Below, in pieces: positions 34,701-41,809 of a DNA stretch of 49,264 nt. Both the position numbers and the translations under genes were made by a program. This DNA comes from Perkinsus marinus ATCC 50983. Taxonomy: Eukaryota > Perkinsozoa > Perkinsida > Perkinsidae. The notes under the pieces are model-generated. The model ran no database searches and was not told where the DNA came from. It was given only the letters and a program-made list of their open reading frames with translations. Numbering within the stretch: the first letter of the stretch is position 1; every line of letters starts with the position of its first letter. The stretch is from NCBI RefSeq assembly GCF_000006405.1, contig NW_003207807.1, positions 115,209-164,472 of the forward strand, given 5' to 3'.

Positions 34701-36979
34701 TCGAGAAGCTACTAGAGGAAGCTCAGCAAGATGCTATAGGGCTTCAGCGGAAGGCTGAGTAATTTTATTGGTGCTTCGCTCCGCTGTTATTTTGTGGATT
34801 ATTCATGATCGAATGCTGCTGTTGCAATGTTTCTCTCAGAGCGTCTGAGTCCCTCCTCGCTGATGTGACCGAACAGCTGAGATCAGCAGAAGATGAGCGG
34901 GATAGAGCTCGAGCGGAGCTTCAGGAGATGGTAGGGTTGGTGGGCGAGGCGGAGCGAAGCGAGAATTGATTATTTTCAGGATAGAATTGGCCCAGACCAA
35001 TCTATGTTCGAGGAGCGCGAACAGGAGTTGAACAGCAATCTTCGTAATGCTGAGGAGACCATATTCCGCTTGAGGGCGGAAGTAAGAGAACTTAAGGCGC
35101 AGAAGTGAGGGGGGAAAGGGGATCCACCAGTGGTCGATCTTCCTATGTGATCTTCTGTGAGGGACATAGTTGCACTGTTGGCGTTGTGAGGCTTACATGC
35201 TCTACTATGATTTTGAGGAGATGATTCCAAAATCTGATTTTCGATTTTGATCACTCCACAGTGATGGTTGATAAATGAGACTTGGGTCTTATCCGCCTTA
35301 GGAACGCCCTCAATTTCGAGTTAGATCATTTAAAGTCGTCGCCGCTTTCGCCGAGGTCCGTTTCTTCGGACATTGTGACATCACCTGTGGAGCCTGAGTG
35401 TAAGTTGGGGTAGCGCCGCTATCGACTACTTTATCTCTACGAAAGAAAAGTGTTTTCGGCTGCAGGATAGCACTGCGATGGTCCTTATGGTATAATCTGT
35501 CATCGTGACGTGTGAAATTGGTTTATTATTCTACGGAGGAAATCACACCTTGTCGAAGGTTTGTGGTCCTTTTCTGTAGACCCCGACCTCCGCGCGGACT
35601 TGGACGCTGAGAAGGGCAGATGTTCAGAGCTAGCAGGAACAGTGGAAGAGTTGCGTGCTAGGGTAGAGGCCCTGTGCAATGAGAAGTGAGGGCATTCTGG
35701 AGGTTCATCAATGGACATGGGATGTTGCCAGGTCTGGTCTCGTTGAGAGCCTCACTAGGGAACAAACACGAGCTGTGGAGCTTGATAGAGCCCTTCAGGA
35801 GGCTAGCAGAGTTGAGGCAGAAAAGTTGAGCAATCTAGAGAGGGCCAATACTGGTGACAGATGGTTGCTTATTGGATAAGCTCATGAACAGCTTTCATTC
35901 AGAGAGTGCACCACCTCCTTCTCCTAGAGGAGAGCCAGAAACGACTTTGTCATCAGAACCCGTGAAGTCGTCCAGTTGTGCGGTTGTTAAACCGCCTTCA
36001 TCTGGTTCCCAATTGCCTGTGCCCAATGCTACGGCCCCTGTCCCCAATGCTACGGCCCCTGTCCCCAGTGCTACGGCCCCTGTGCCCAATGCTACGGCCC
36101 CTGTCCCCAGTGCTACGGCCCCTGTGCCCAATGCTACGGCCCCTGTCCCCAGTGCTACGGCCCCTGTGCCCAATGCTACGGCCCCTGTCCCCAGTGCTAC
36201 GGCCCCTGTCCCCAGTGCTACGGCCCGTGTGCCCAATGCTACGGCCCCTGTCCCCAGTGCTACGGCCCCTGTCCCCAGTGCTACGGCCCCTGTGCCCAAT
36301 GCTACGGCCCCTGTGCCCAATGCTACGGCCCCTGTCCCCAGTGCTACGGCCCCTGTCCCCAGTGCTACGGCCCGTGTGCCCAATGCTACGGCCCCTGTGC
36401 CCAATGCTACAGTACCAACAGCTGCCACAAAGGCGGCTGTATCGTCGCCTGTGGGAGCTTCCAGTCTAATGATGAGCAGTCCAGCTGAGGTGGGTTCAAT
36501 GCTCGAGTTTGGCGGTTTGACAGTCACCCCTCAGCGTGCTCACACTCGGAAGCCCTCGACTGTCTCCTCTTATAGCGCTGATGTGGCCGATGAGAGGACA
36601 GCGGAGGATATCAGGACGGCTGGTGTTCCTAAGGACATGTTCCAGCAACATTCCAGTGAGCTCATGCTCGTGGATGCTGAGGTACGTTTCAGGGAGTCAT
36701 CGAGCAACTTGAAATGTTCCCGGAGGAATTTTCCCAGGAACGACTTCTGGACTCTCAAAATGGCTAGGAACATATTTTCGGCCAATTTTGGAGATTTTCC
36801 CCATTATAATCGCTCATTCGGAACATTTTTCCTAGTCTCGGCGGGATCTTAGGAACGTTATTTCTGAGAGCTGGATGACTCTCTGGTACGTTTCTCACGC
36901 TGCGGGGCCTTTGCTCGGCATTGATACTTATGTTGTTGGTTTCACGGACAGTGATGGAGAGATCCTCCGACTTCTTTAG
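25705..36979 (+). CDS. Continuation of the chorein gene: linker and coiled-coil C-terminal exons (or a second gene)
   Basis: Phase-consistent exons include 25705..25773, 25826..25954, 26035..26275, 26323..26466, 26511..26642, 27952..28076, 28122..28199, then exons near 28528-28679, 29542-29635, 30139-30317, 30432-30497, 30575-30709, 30910-31020, 31031-31170, 31600-31720, 31775-31972, 32624-32778 and 32826-32911. After 33600 the exons come every 100-200 bp to a stop at 36979. Early exons are Ser/Glu-rich (SSFSDASSEGERRRR). From ~31030 on they are coiled coil (NEFQEMMQQKLEVVELRSQL, EEYAELEKLLEEAQQD, ADVTEQLRSAEDERDRARAE). BLTP3 proteins also end in a coiled coil, which supports one gene, but I cannot prove continuity. 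Two joins (26642-27952 and about 31020-31031) remain unresolved. Exon 36016-36414 is the 21-bp minisatellite. Confidence 0.5.
26282..26295 (+). repeat. Short-intron motif D, copy 1
   Basis: GGCGGAGCGAAGCG inside the 47-nt intron 26276..26322. Confidence 0.75.
26467..26510 (-). other. 44-nt intron made of an antisense tRNA-3'-half-like sequence
   Basis: The intron starts GTAGCGCTGGGATTTGAACC and ends CTCGGCAG. On the minus strand this reads ...GCAGGTTCAAATCCCAGCGC-TAC, resembling T arm plus acceptor 3' strand. Flanking exons join in phase (DDAEN|VVLEREANE). Confidence 0.55.
26780..26860 (+). repeat. Repeat family B copy, 3' part only
   Basis: GAGAATTTTCCAAC, then GTCAGCAGTATGTGTAGTTG, ACCATGTGCATATTTTTA: the downstream half of the family. 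Confidence 0.6.
27718..27845 (+). mobile_element. Palindromic element A, copy 4
   Basis: Both ends intact: TGGAGTTTCACCCTAGTGAT ... CGTAAAACGGGTGAAACTCC-A. Intronic, before the exon at 27952. Confidence 0.88.
28290..28436 (-). repeat. Repeat family B copy
   Basis: Reverse orientation: TATGCACATGTGAAAATTCT, TTTTTGTACATTTCTACTCC, CTAATGAGGAAATTTTTC, GGTGGAAAGAAGCGAACATA. Intronic. Confidence 0.7.
28869..28983 (-). mobile_element. Palindromic element A, copy 5
   Basis: Reverse orientation, both termini present: TGGAGTTTCACTCGTTTTAC ... CATATCATTAGGGTGAAACT-CCA. Intronic. Confidence 0.88.
29018..29117. other. Assembly gap (100 N)
   Basis: Exactly 100 N, about 35 bp downstream of an A copy; repeats probably broke the assembly here. 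Confidence 1.
29284..29406 (+). mobile_element. Palindromic element A, copy 6
   Basis: Forward orientation, both ends: TGGAGTTTCACCCGCGGTAT ... GTAGAACGGGTGAAACTCCA. Intronic. Confidence 0.88.
29663..29806 (+). repeat. Repeat family B copy
   Basis: Forward: GTTGGAATATGTGTTACTTC, CCTCAGCTGAG, GGGTAGAAGTGTACAGAAAC, ACATGTAGTTGACCGTATGC, ATATTTTCCCACAC. Confidence 0.78.
29928..30045 (-). mobile_element. Palindromic element A, copy 7
   Basis: Reverse orientation, both ends: TGGAGTTTCACCCGTTTTAC ... ATCACTAGGGTGGTGAAACT-CCA. Intronic. Confidence 0.88.
30318..30431 (-). other. 114-nt intron containing an antisense tRNA-like sequence
   Basis: Begins GTAAAATGCCGTTGCTGGGG, then ATCGAACC. On the minus strand it reads an A-box-like TATAGCCCGAGTAACTAGC, then ~60 nt, then GGTTCGATCCCC and GCAACGGCATTTTAC. 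Acceptor arms do not pair, so it is a derived sequence. Flanking exons join in phase (MLR|IGIRYNGAV). Confidence 0.5.
30724..30863 (+). repeat. Repeat family B copy
   Basis: Forward: GTTGGAATATATGTTCGC, GGCTGAGCTTGGGAGTTTCC, TCGGGTAGAAGTGTACAGAA. Follows a 5' splice site AAAAAGTAAGC by about 15 nt. Confidence 0.78.
31211..31365 (+). repeat. Repeat family B copy
   Basis: Forward: GTTGGAATACATGTTCGC ... TTCCTGGAATTTTTATATTA ... ACACATGTAGTTGACCATGG. First of two copies in one intron (31171..31599). Confidence 0.75.
31429..31576 (+). repeat. Repeat family B copy
   Basis: Forward: GTTGGAATGTATGTTTGG, TTTCCTCAGCTGAGCTCAGG, AAAATTTTCATATTTTCACC. Second copy in the same intron. Confidence 0.72.
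31988..32162 (+). repeat. Repeat family B copy, near full length
   Basis: Forward: GTTGGAGGAATATATGGTCG, TTTCAGCTGAGCTCAGAAG, GAATTTGGGTAGAAATG, ACACATGTAGTTGACCATGT, GCACATTTTCCCACATTGCC. Begins about 15 nt after 5' splice site GCG|GTAAGTAGG. Confidence 0.8.
32491..32598 (+). mobile_element. Palindromic element A, copy 8
   Basis: Forward: TGGAGTTTCACCGAGTTTGA ... TTCACGTAAAACGGGTGG. Same intron as a B copy; the right terminus is damaged and lies about 25 bp before the next exon. Confidence 0.8.
33264..33369 (-). mobile_element. Palindromic element A, copy 9
   Basis: Reverse orientation, both ends: TGGAGTTTCACCCGTTTTAC ... TCATTAGGGTGAAACTCCA. Intronic. Confidence 0.88.
33405..33583 (+). 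repeat. Repeat family B copy, near full length
   Basis: Forward: TTTTGCAACATATGGTCAC, TTTCCTCAGCTGAGTTC, CACGAAAACCAGCAAGAATT, TTTCATATAGTCACCAATGC, TGACCATGTGCAGTTTTTAC. Directly follows an A copy. Confidence 0.78.
34264..34335 (-). other. 72-nt intron containing an antisense tRNA-Phe-like 3' half
   Basis: Begins GTGAGAAATGCCTCCCCCAG, then GGATCGAACC. On the minus strand it reads CTGAAATCACCACAGGTCCC, CGGTTCGATCCC, TGGGGGAGGCATTTC, resembling the anticodon loop (GAA), variable loop, T arm and acceptor of a tRNA-Phe. The flanking exons join in frame (REFLAR|NAAAGKPP). Confidence 0.5.
34773..34784 (-). repeat. Short-intron motif D, copy 2
   Basis: GCTTCGCTCCGC (reverse complement of GCGGAGCGAAGC) in the intron that starts GTAATTTTATTGG. 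Confidence 0.7.
34948..34961 (+). repeat. Short-intron motif D, copy 3
   Basis: GGCGGAGCGAAGCG in the short intron between exons ...AELQEM and DRIGPDQSMF. Confidence 0.75.
36016..36414 (+). repeat. 21-bp coding minisatellite, 19 units
   Basis: Units encode PVPNATA or PVPSATA (twice RVPNATA), differing mainly by one AAT/AGT change, partly alternating as a 42-bp higher-order unit. Inside a coding exon of the long plus-strand gene. All six frames lack stops over most of the array, so the long antisense frame (ALGTGAV repeats) is an artefact. Confidence 0.93.
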
Positions 36980-37103
36980 GACTGGAGAGTGCTCTTTTGT
37001 TAGGGCGGGGAGGAAGCGTTGGCGTCTCCCGTCGAAGAGCTGCGGAAAACTGCTGGAAAACAGACTCCACCTGACGACTTTTGGGTGAGGGTTCCTCTAA
37101 ACG

Positions 37104-38050
37104 ATGGAGTGGAAGTTCTCTGTGGTTCAGGGTACCGACGCGGCGTCCCCCATTCCCAGATACGGGGTGTCGAACACTGGCAATGCGGCAGTCTTCGCCA
37201 TCAGTACGCCTGATGGAGATCATCACGTGCAACCTGGAGGCGCTCAGGTGAGTGCCACTTCAGAGCGAAAGCCGTGGAAAGATCCTTTCCTCAGGATTCG
37301 ACTGTGAGTTTTTCACCAGAGACAGCTGGTGGTACGCGAAGTGGCAGTGGCTCAGTTAAGAGCGGAGCGAAGCAGAAGAAGTCGGATGATTCGGGGGATA
37401 CGAGTTTCACTCGACGACCCACGGGCGTAGCGACATTGTTTGAGGATGACGAAGTGGACACCTCTGCCTTATTTGGTTCTGCTACTGCAAAGGACGACGG
37501 TCTGGACTTTGACAGTATTCTCAATTCGGAGCCCTCGACACCGTTCACGCAAGGCCCCGGGCAACAGGGTACGACACAGTACGGCAACGGCTCGAGTTAT
37601 CCCCAGCAGCAGCAATCGGGAGTGGGCGCTAGGCCGTACACCAACAGCAGGGCAGGGCATAGCAGTGGTTACTCTAGTGCAGCTAACTCGATGGGGAGCT
37701 GGAACAACAGCAACAGCTCGTGGAACTATGTGGAACAGCCGCAACAACAATCGCCATATACCAGCAGCAGTAGCGGTGGAGGCTTCCAGCACCAACAACA
37801 ACATCAGCGACAGCGACAGAACAATTCTCCATATCCAACTAGTGCGAGGGGTGTGGGGAATGCGTACAACAATTATGGTGCTCCACAGCAAGTACAACAA
37901 ACTCAACAGCAAGGGTGGGGCGCTCGTCCGGTTCAGCAGGCTTATCAACAGAACCGCTGGCAACAACCAAATACCCCTACACAGAGTGGAGTGGGACCGC
38001 GGTCATACGATGCGTCGAAGCCAGGGTTTGGAGGTCTCCAGCGTCGTTAA
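37104..38050 (+). CDS. Gln/Ser/Tyr-rich, prion-like low-complexity protein, unrecognised
   Basis: join(37104..37247,37295..38050), 299 residues, with a 47-nt intron joining GGAQ to DSTVSFSPE. The N-terminal ~60 residues (FSVVQGTDAASPIPRYGV, NTGNAAVFAISTPDGDHH) look like a small beta-rich domain. A Lys/Ser linker and an acidic patch (LFEDDEVDTSALFGS, DGLDFDSILN) follow. The rest is Gln/Asn/Ser/Gly/Tyr-rich to KPGFGGLQRR. The acidic Phe/Leu motifs could be short linear trafficking motifs, which is speculation. An alternative model replaces the ATG: an upstream exon ending TPPDDFW splices in phase to FSVVQGT, so the gene may begin farther upstream or be the end of the previous gene. The intron motif GCGGAGCGAAGC also occurs here, but in coding sequence (37362-37373). 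Confidence 0.55.
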
Positions 38051-38925
38051 CCTGTTGGTCTGCTCTGCGCCAAGTCAACCATTTGCTCGGTGTGGGTTTC
38101 CCTGTATTTTTTGTTGCCGCATCCAGCAATCATACCTGTACGGTTACGGCACTTATTCATCTTCAATAAATTGGTCTTAGTGTTTAGTTGGAAGTCTAAC
38201 ACATCTGAGGTGAGATCTTCTTCCACGTGCTAATCATCTAACCGACGAGACAATATCTATTAGATATATGTGGAGGGCACTCTATGATGAAACCATGGGC
38301 TAGAACATATATTGTTTGCATGTACATGATTCCGAGATCAATTCCCAGCATATCCATGGATTGTTTACGACTTGACTGGATAGTTCTAATCGAGATTCTA
38401 ATCGAATTAGGGTTAATTTCTCACTTCCTTGATCTCGCTTGGCGAGGATGATGTAACCATCGCTCAGTGGCTAAACGTGACAGTTCCTCGTAAAATGGTC
38501 TCTTAAGGGCATCGGGTTTTGTATTGATACTACAACCGAAAGAGAGCCTATGGCGATCGAGTGGCAACATTCCCTGCCTCGATGTATTGCCGAACTCAAC
38601 AGGTTAAACTGATCATGCATTGTAAGCTAATTTACAGTACACATTATCCATCGATGCTCGGGTGACTCAACGGTGTGATCGACGATGAACACACGCTCCA
38701 CCTTTCTCTCTAGCGCCAAGAACCTCCCTAGTTGTCTTATCGTCATGATATCTCAGCGTACAACATCTTGCATGTGTATCGAATTCTTCACTTCCTAAAT
38801 ATCCCTCTGTTACTGACTCAACAAAATTACATACCCGTCACTATTCCTGTTGTAATTCAATTCAGATAGTACAAACATGACAGATCGCTACCTAGGCTAG
38901 GTAACCTAGCGAGTCACGTAATGAG
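38051..38925. other. Intergenic region between convergent genes
   Basis: No gene, repeat-family copy or RNA recognised. A polyadenylation-like AATAAA sits at 38164-38169. Confidence 0.4.
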
Positions 38926-40290
38926 TCAACATCTTGAAACCTTGATGTGAGGTAGACTCACATCTTCTTGCCTAATCAAAGTCAACCATGAACCATGGTA
39001 AACCAGGGCGAATTTGCCTTGAGCAAGTTCTGGGAAATTCTTAAAACCATTATCTTGATCACTAAGTCTGATGTCAGAGCTGCTAATCCAATACTTGGCA
39101 GGAAGGACGAGGTTCTCCCAGCCATAAAAATAATCACTACTAAGAATATGTAAAGTCATATAGGACTCGGTGAATCTAATTTCGAACGGCGGGAGCTCGC
39201 TGCCATCATCCAAGCACCATGTAGTATAGGAGACGGTTGCCACCGTGGGAGGTTTTACTCCCTCTATTCCGGGGAGAGGACCGCAGATACCCTCACGCTT
39301 GTAAGTCCCAATATAATCACCGCCGAGATGGATAGAGATGTTACTCACGAAATAGCTCAGCTGAAGCGCAGAGAACTCCACGGACGCTTCAGCTTCGCGA
39401 ACTGGATCGGCACCATATGTATAAATCATGTTGCTCTCCCAGTAGTATTGCATATAATAGACCTCACCATTATAGAGGACAGCGAGAGTGTTGCCGGAGA
39501 AACCTATCGAGTCGAATGTATCGTCAGGCTGACCACACCATGTTCCAGCCAGACCGTCCTCAGTTGGTGTATCTGTTGGACCAGATGGGGTCGTCGACGT
39601 CGTTGTCGAGCTAGGGAAGCGAGTAGTAACAGGGCCGCATATGGTCTTAACCTGGGTCGGATAGAAAACACCAATAGAGTTGACTAGCGAGTAGCCAGTA
39701 AGTTGGCCTACCTCGTCAGCTACAGCGTAAAAGAAACGGAGAGAAGAGAAACCAGGGTCTTCCCCAGCCTCCGATCTAACATGGTATACATACATAACAT
39801 TGCCTTCCCAAAAGTATTGCATAATGAAGGCTACTCCTCGGGATTGGATCAATAAATCACCATTGTCAGGAAAAGTGAGAAAATCGACAGTCCAAAGATC
39901 TTCAGGGTCGATTCCAGTGTAAGTGTTGCACCACGATCCACGCAAGTCTTCGAACGATGGAGTAATCTCAGAAGTTACTGCAGTAGTTCCACTCGTAGTA
40001 CTCGAAGTCGTCACATGGTTCGGTCCAGTAGTAATGCTGGGTGGCGAGGGAGTTACTGTGTCACATCTTAGGACGGAACCTCGACAGTTCTGAGGACCAT
40101 CGCTCGCAGAGCAGAGAGACCCATCAGATCTGACTTGAATTCCATGACAAACAGCGGGGACCTTCCAATCCATACAATAGGACGATATGCAGTTGGGCAC
40201 GTCGGCACACGTGATGTCACAGTAGTCGATGGAATACGCGTGGTTCAAAACAGAAGTCGCAAACAGGAGCCAAACACTGACGTTGCGCAT
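38926..40290 (-). CDS. Secreted protein with Cys-rich head, Thr/Ser linkers and three related domains
   Basis: Single exon, 454 residues from MRNVSVWLLFATSVL, a clear signal peptide; an in-frame ATG 19 codons upstream would bury it. A Cys-rich segment follows (DYCDITCADVPNC, CMDWKVPAVC). Then a Thr/Ser/Pro linker and three related ~100-residue modules start at GSWCNTYTGIDPEDLW, GTWCGQPDDTFDSIGF and TTWCLDDGSELPPFEI. The first two share (I)MQYFWEGNVMYVY / YMQYYWESNMIYTY and end in ICGP. A second mucin-like linker (TRFPSSTTTSTTPSG) separates modules one and two. I do not recognise the family; a lipocalin-like beta barrel is conceivable. Lack of introns contrasts with neighbours. Confidence 0.75.
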   Translation of the reverse strand: MRNVSVWLLFATSVLNHAYSIDYCDITCADVPNCISSYCMDWKVPAVCHGIQVRSDGSLCSASDGPQNCRGSVLRCDTVTPSPPSITTGPNHVTTSSTTSGTTAVTSEITPSFEDLRGSWCNTYTGIDPEDLWTVDFLTFPDNGDLLIQSRGVAFIMQYFWEGNVMYVYHVRSEAGEDPGFSSLRFFYAVADEVGQLTGYSLVNSIGVFYPTQVKTICGPVTTRFPSSTTTSTTPSGPTDTPTEDGLAGTWCGQPDDTFDSIGFSGNTLAVLYNGEVYYMQYYWESNMIYTYGADPVREAEASVEFSALQLSYFVSNISIHLGGDYIGTYKREGICGPLPGIEGVKPPTVATVSYTTWCLDDGSELPPFEIRFTESYMTLHILSSDYFYGWENLVLPAKYWISSSDIRLSDQDNGFKNFPELAQGKFALVYHGSWLTLIRQEDVSLPHIKVSRC

Positions 40291-40851
40291 GGGGGCGATC
40301 AAAGACGCGTCGGAGAAATGAGTAAATATGTCCGTCCATGCGTCCACCTATTTAGTGATGGCACTCGTAAGAAACGACCGGATATCAAACCGTTACGATA
40401 CAGGCTGACTAGGCGCGCGCCGCATCCTATCGTTGAATTGAGGCTGATAGTGTCCGCCAAGACTTGGTATTGACGGAGGTGGGAGGGTGAAGTAAGACTC
40501 CTGAGTCAATCAGTACCAGGAGAGTTTGAGTAAGGATAAGTAGTATTACACTCAAATTAAACAGGGTCTTACCTGGAGCTTTTTCGTGGTACATTCAACA
40601 ATCATTGTGATTTCTTGTGAGTTAACACTTTGGCCGATCGCGCTCCATATGACTATGACTCAACTCGGGACTTCAGTTCGAAACTCAAGTTGCGCACGGC
40701 AGTTCACAAGTCCCCCAAACTCCGCTACCGACGGGCATCCCGCGCCTCGAATCGAGGGGATAGTATTTGCAGCAGCTTCATGCCGTTCCTGAAGCACAAG
40801 AGACGACTTCCTTAACGGAAGCTCGTTTGCCCTTCAAACTTCACTTGTGTT
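40291..40851. other. Intergenic region
   Basis: Contains the promoter side of the secreted-protein gene and the 3' flank of the YTH gene. No supported coding region. Confidence 0.35.
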
Positions 40852-40926
40852 TCAACTTTTCTCTCCTCGAACTTCTAGGAAATGTTCAGCTCCCCAATGC
40901 CACCGGATAAGATCTCATTCCAGCAC

Positions 40927-41623
40927 TTACTCAACATCAACCTCAAAGCCATCTCTGGTGAGCTCTATCCGATAATTGTTATTCAAAGTGTTAACAAGCC
41001 CACCCGCAGCTGAGTACGGCACCTCAGTCTCCTTGACAATCCAGTGGACCTACCCAACGACACAATAATAACGAGTCGTTGTTATTGTCTACAAAAACTG
41101 CTCTTCGCTGTGGTCGTTATTAACGACCACAACGAAGAGCAGTTTTTTCAGCTTCGTACTCACCTTGCAGCCTTCGGGAAAGGTACTCCCAACGCCTCCC
41201 ATTTCTTCCGTGTTAGCAGGGCATATAGCCGCTCCATAGCCCAGGTAGTGCCCTCGCCCTGTAGTGGAGTAATCAGATGCGGGCAGGGCGATTACCAAAA
41301 CCACAAAGCCTTCACACTGGGCCTAGAAGGAAACCACTACAGCATTGAGAATCACTTCCGCTCACCGCCATGATCTCCCATAGCTTCCGAGCTGTCTGCT
41401 TGCTCAGAGGCCACACACCAAGTTCGAAGGCCTCCTGAGCTACTTCAGCACTAGGCGAACGACACAAGACGATATTCAAATGGGAAGGGTTTTTCTTGGC
41501 CAAGTTTTCTAATAGAATGTACTCAGGAATTGGAGATAGGGATTAGTGCTCACCCAAATCTCGAAACCGAGCTGGTAGACCTCGGGTGAGTGCCGAGTCG
41601 AGGCCGGGGGAAGGCAACACCAT
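40927..41623 (-). CDS. Stand-alone YTH-domain protein (m6A RNA reader)
   Basis: complement(join(40927..41049,41164..41322,41366..41508,41554..41623)), 164 residues; all phases close. Starts MVLPSPGLDSALTRGLPARF. The YTH fold follows: HLNIVLCRSPSAEVAQEAF-ELGVWPLSKQTARKLWE, FVVLVIALPASDY, GRGHYLGYGAAI, CKVHWIVKETEVPYSAAGGL, NTLNNNYRIELTRDGFEVD. These align by eye with YTHDC1 ([55 protein letters not shown]). The first cage tryptophan (GVW) is present; the second is not obvious. Such proteins bind N6-methyladenosine in RNA. The last codon GAG is followed by TAAGTG: either stop, or a perfect GTAAGT donor leading to a tail VRGEKS ending at 40852. Intron 3 is largely a hairpin. Confidence 0.75.
41093..41147. 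repeat. 55-nt near-perfect hairpin in YTH intron 3
   Basis: 27-nt arms (41093-41119 and 41121-41147) with one mismatch around a single T; arms begin AAAAACTGCTCTTCGC and end AACGAAGAGCAGTTTTT. A second, smaller inverted repeat (AATAATAACGA / TCGTTGTTATT) lies just upstream at about 41064-41087. Together they take up most of the 114-nt intron 41050..41163. Confidence 0.9.
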
Positions 41624-41809
41624 AGGAAATGCTAATGACAGAGAACTCAGAAAAACAGCAAACACGAAATGCTGAAGGCTCTTCGAATTGAAGCGGAAAC
41701 TTGCTTGTGAATTTGAAAACAGTTATAGGACACACAGTAGAGAAAGTGGTCTTCTAGAATCGACATTCCCGAGCAGAGGGAAGTTCATTAACCTAAAGGC
41801 ACGCTACAG

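Noticed and set aside
35895-36527. 210-residue minus-strand frame of ALGTGAV repeats
   Set aside because: Antisense of the coding 21-bp minisatellite; stop-free only because the unit length is a multiple of three.
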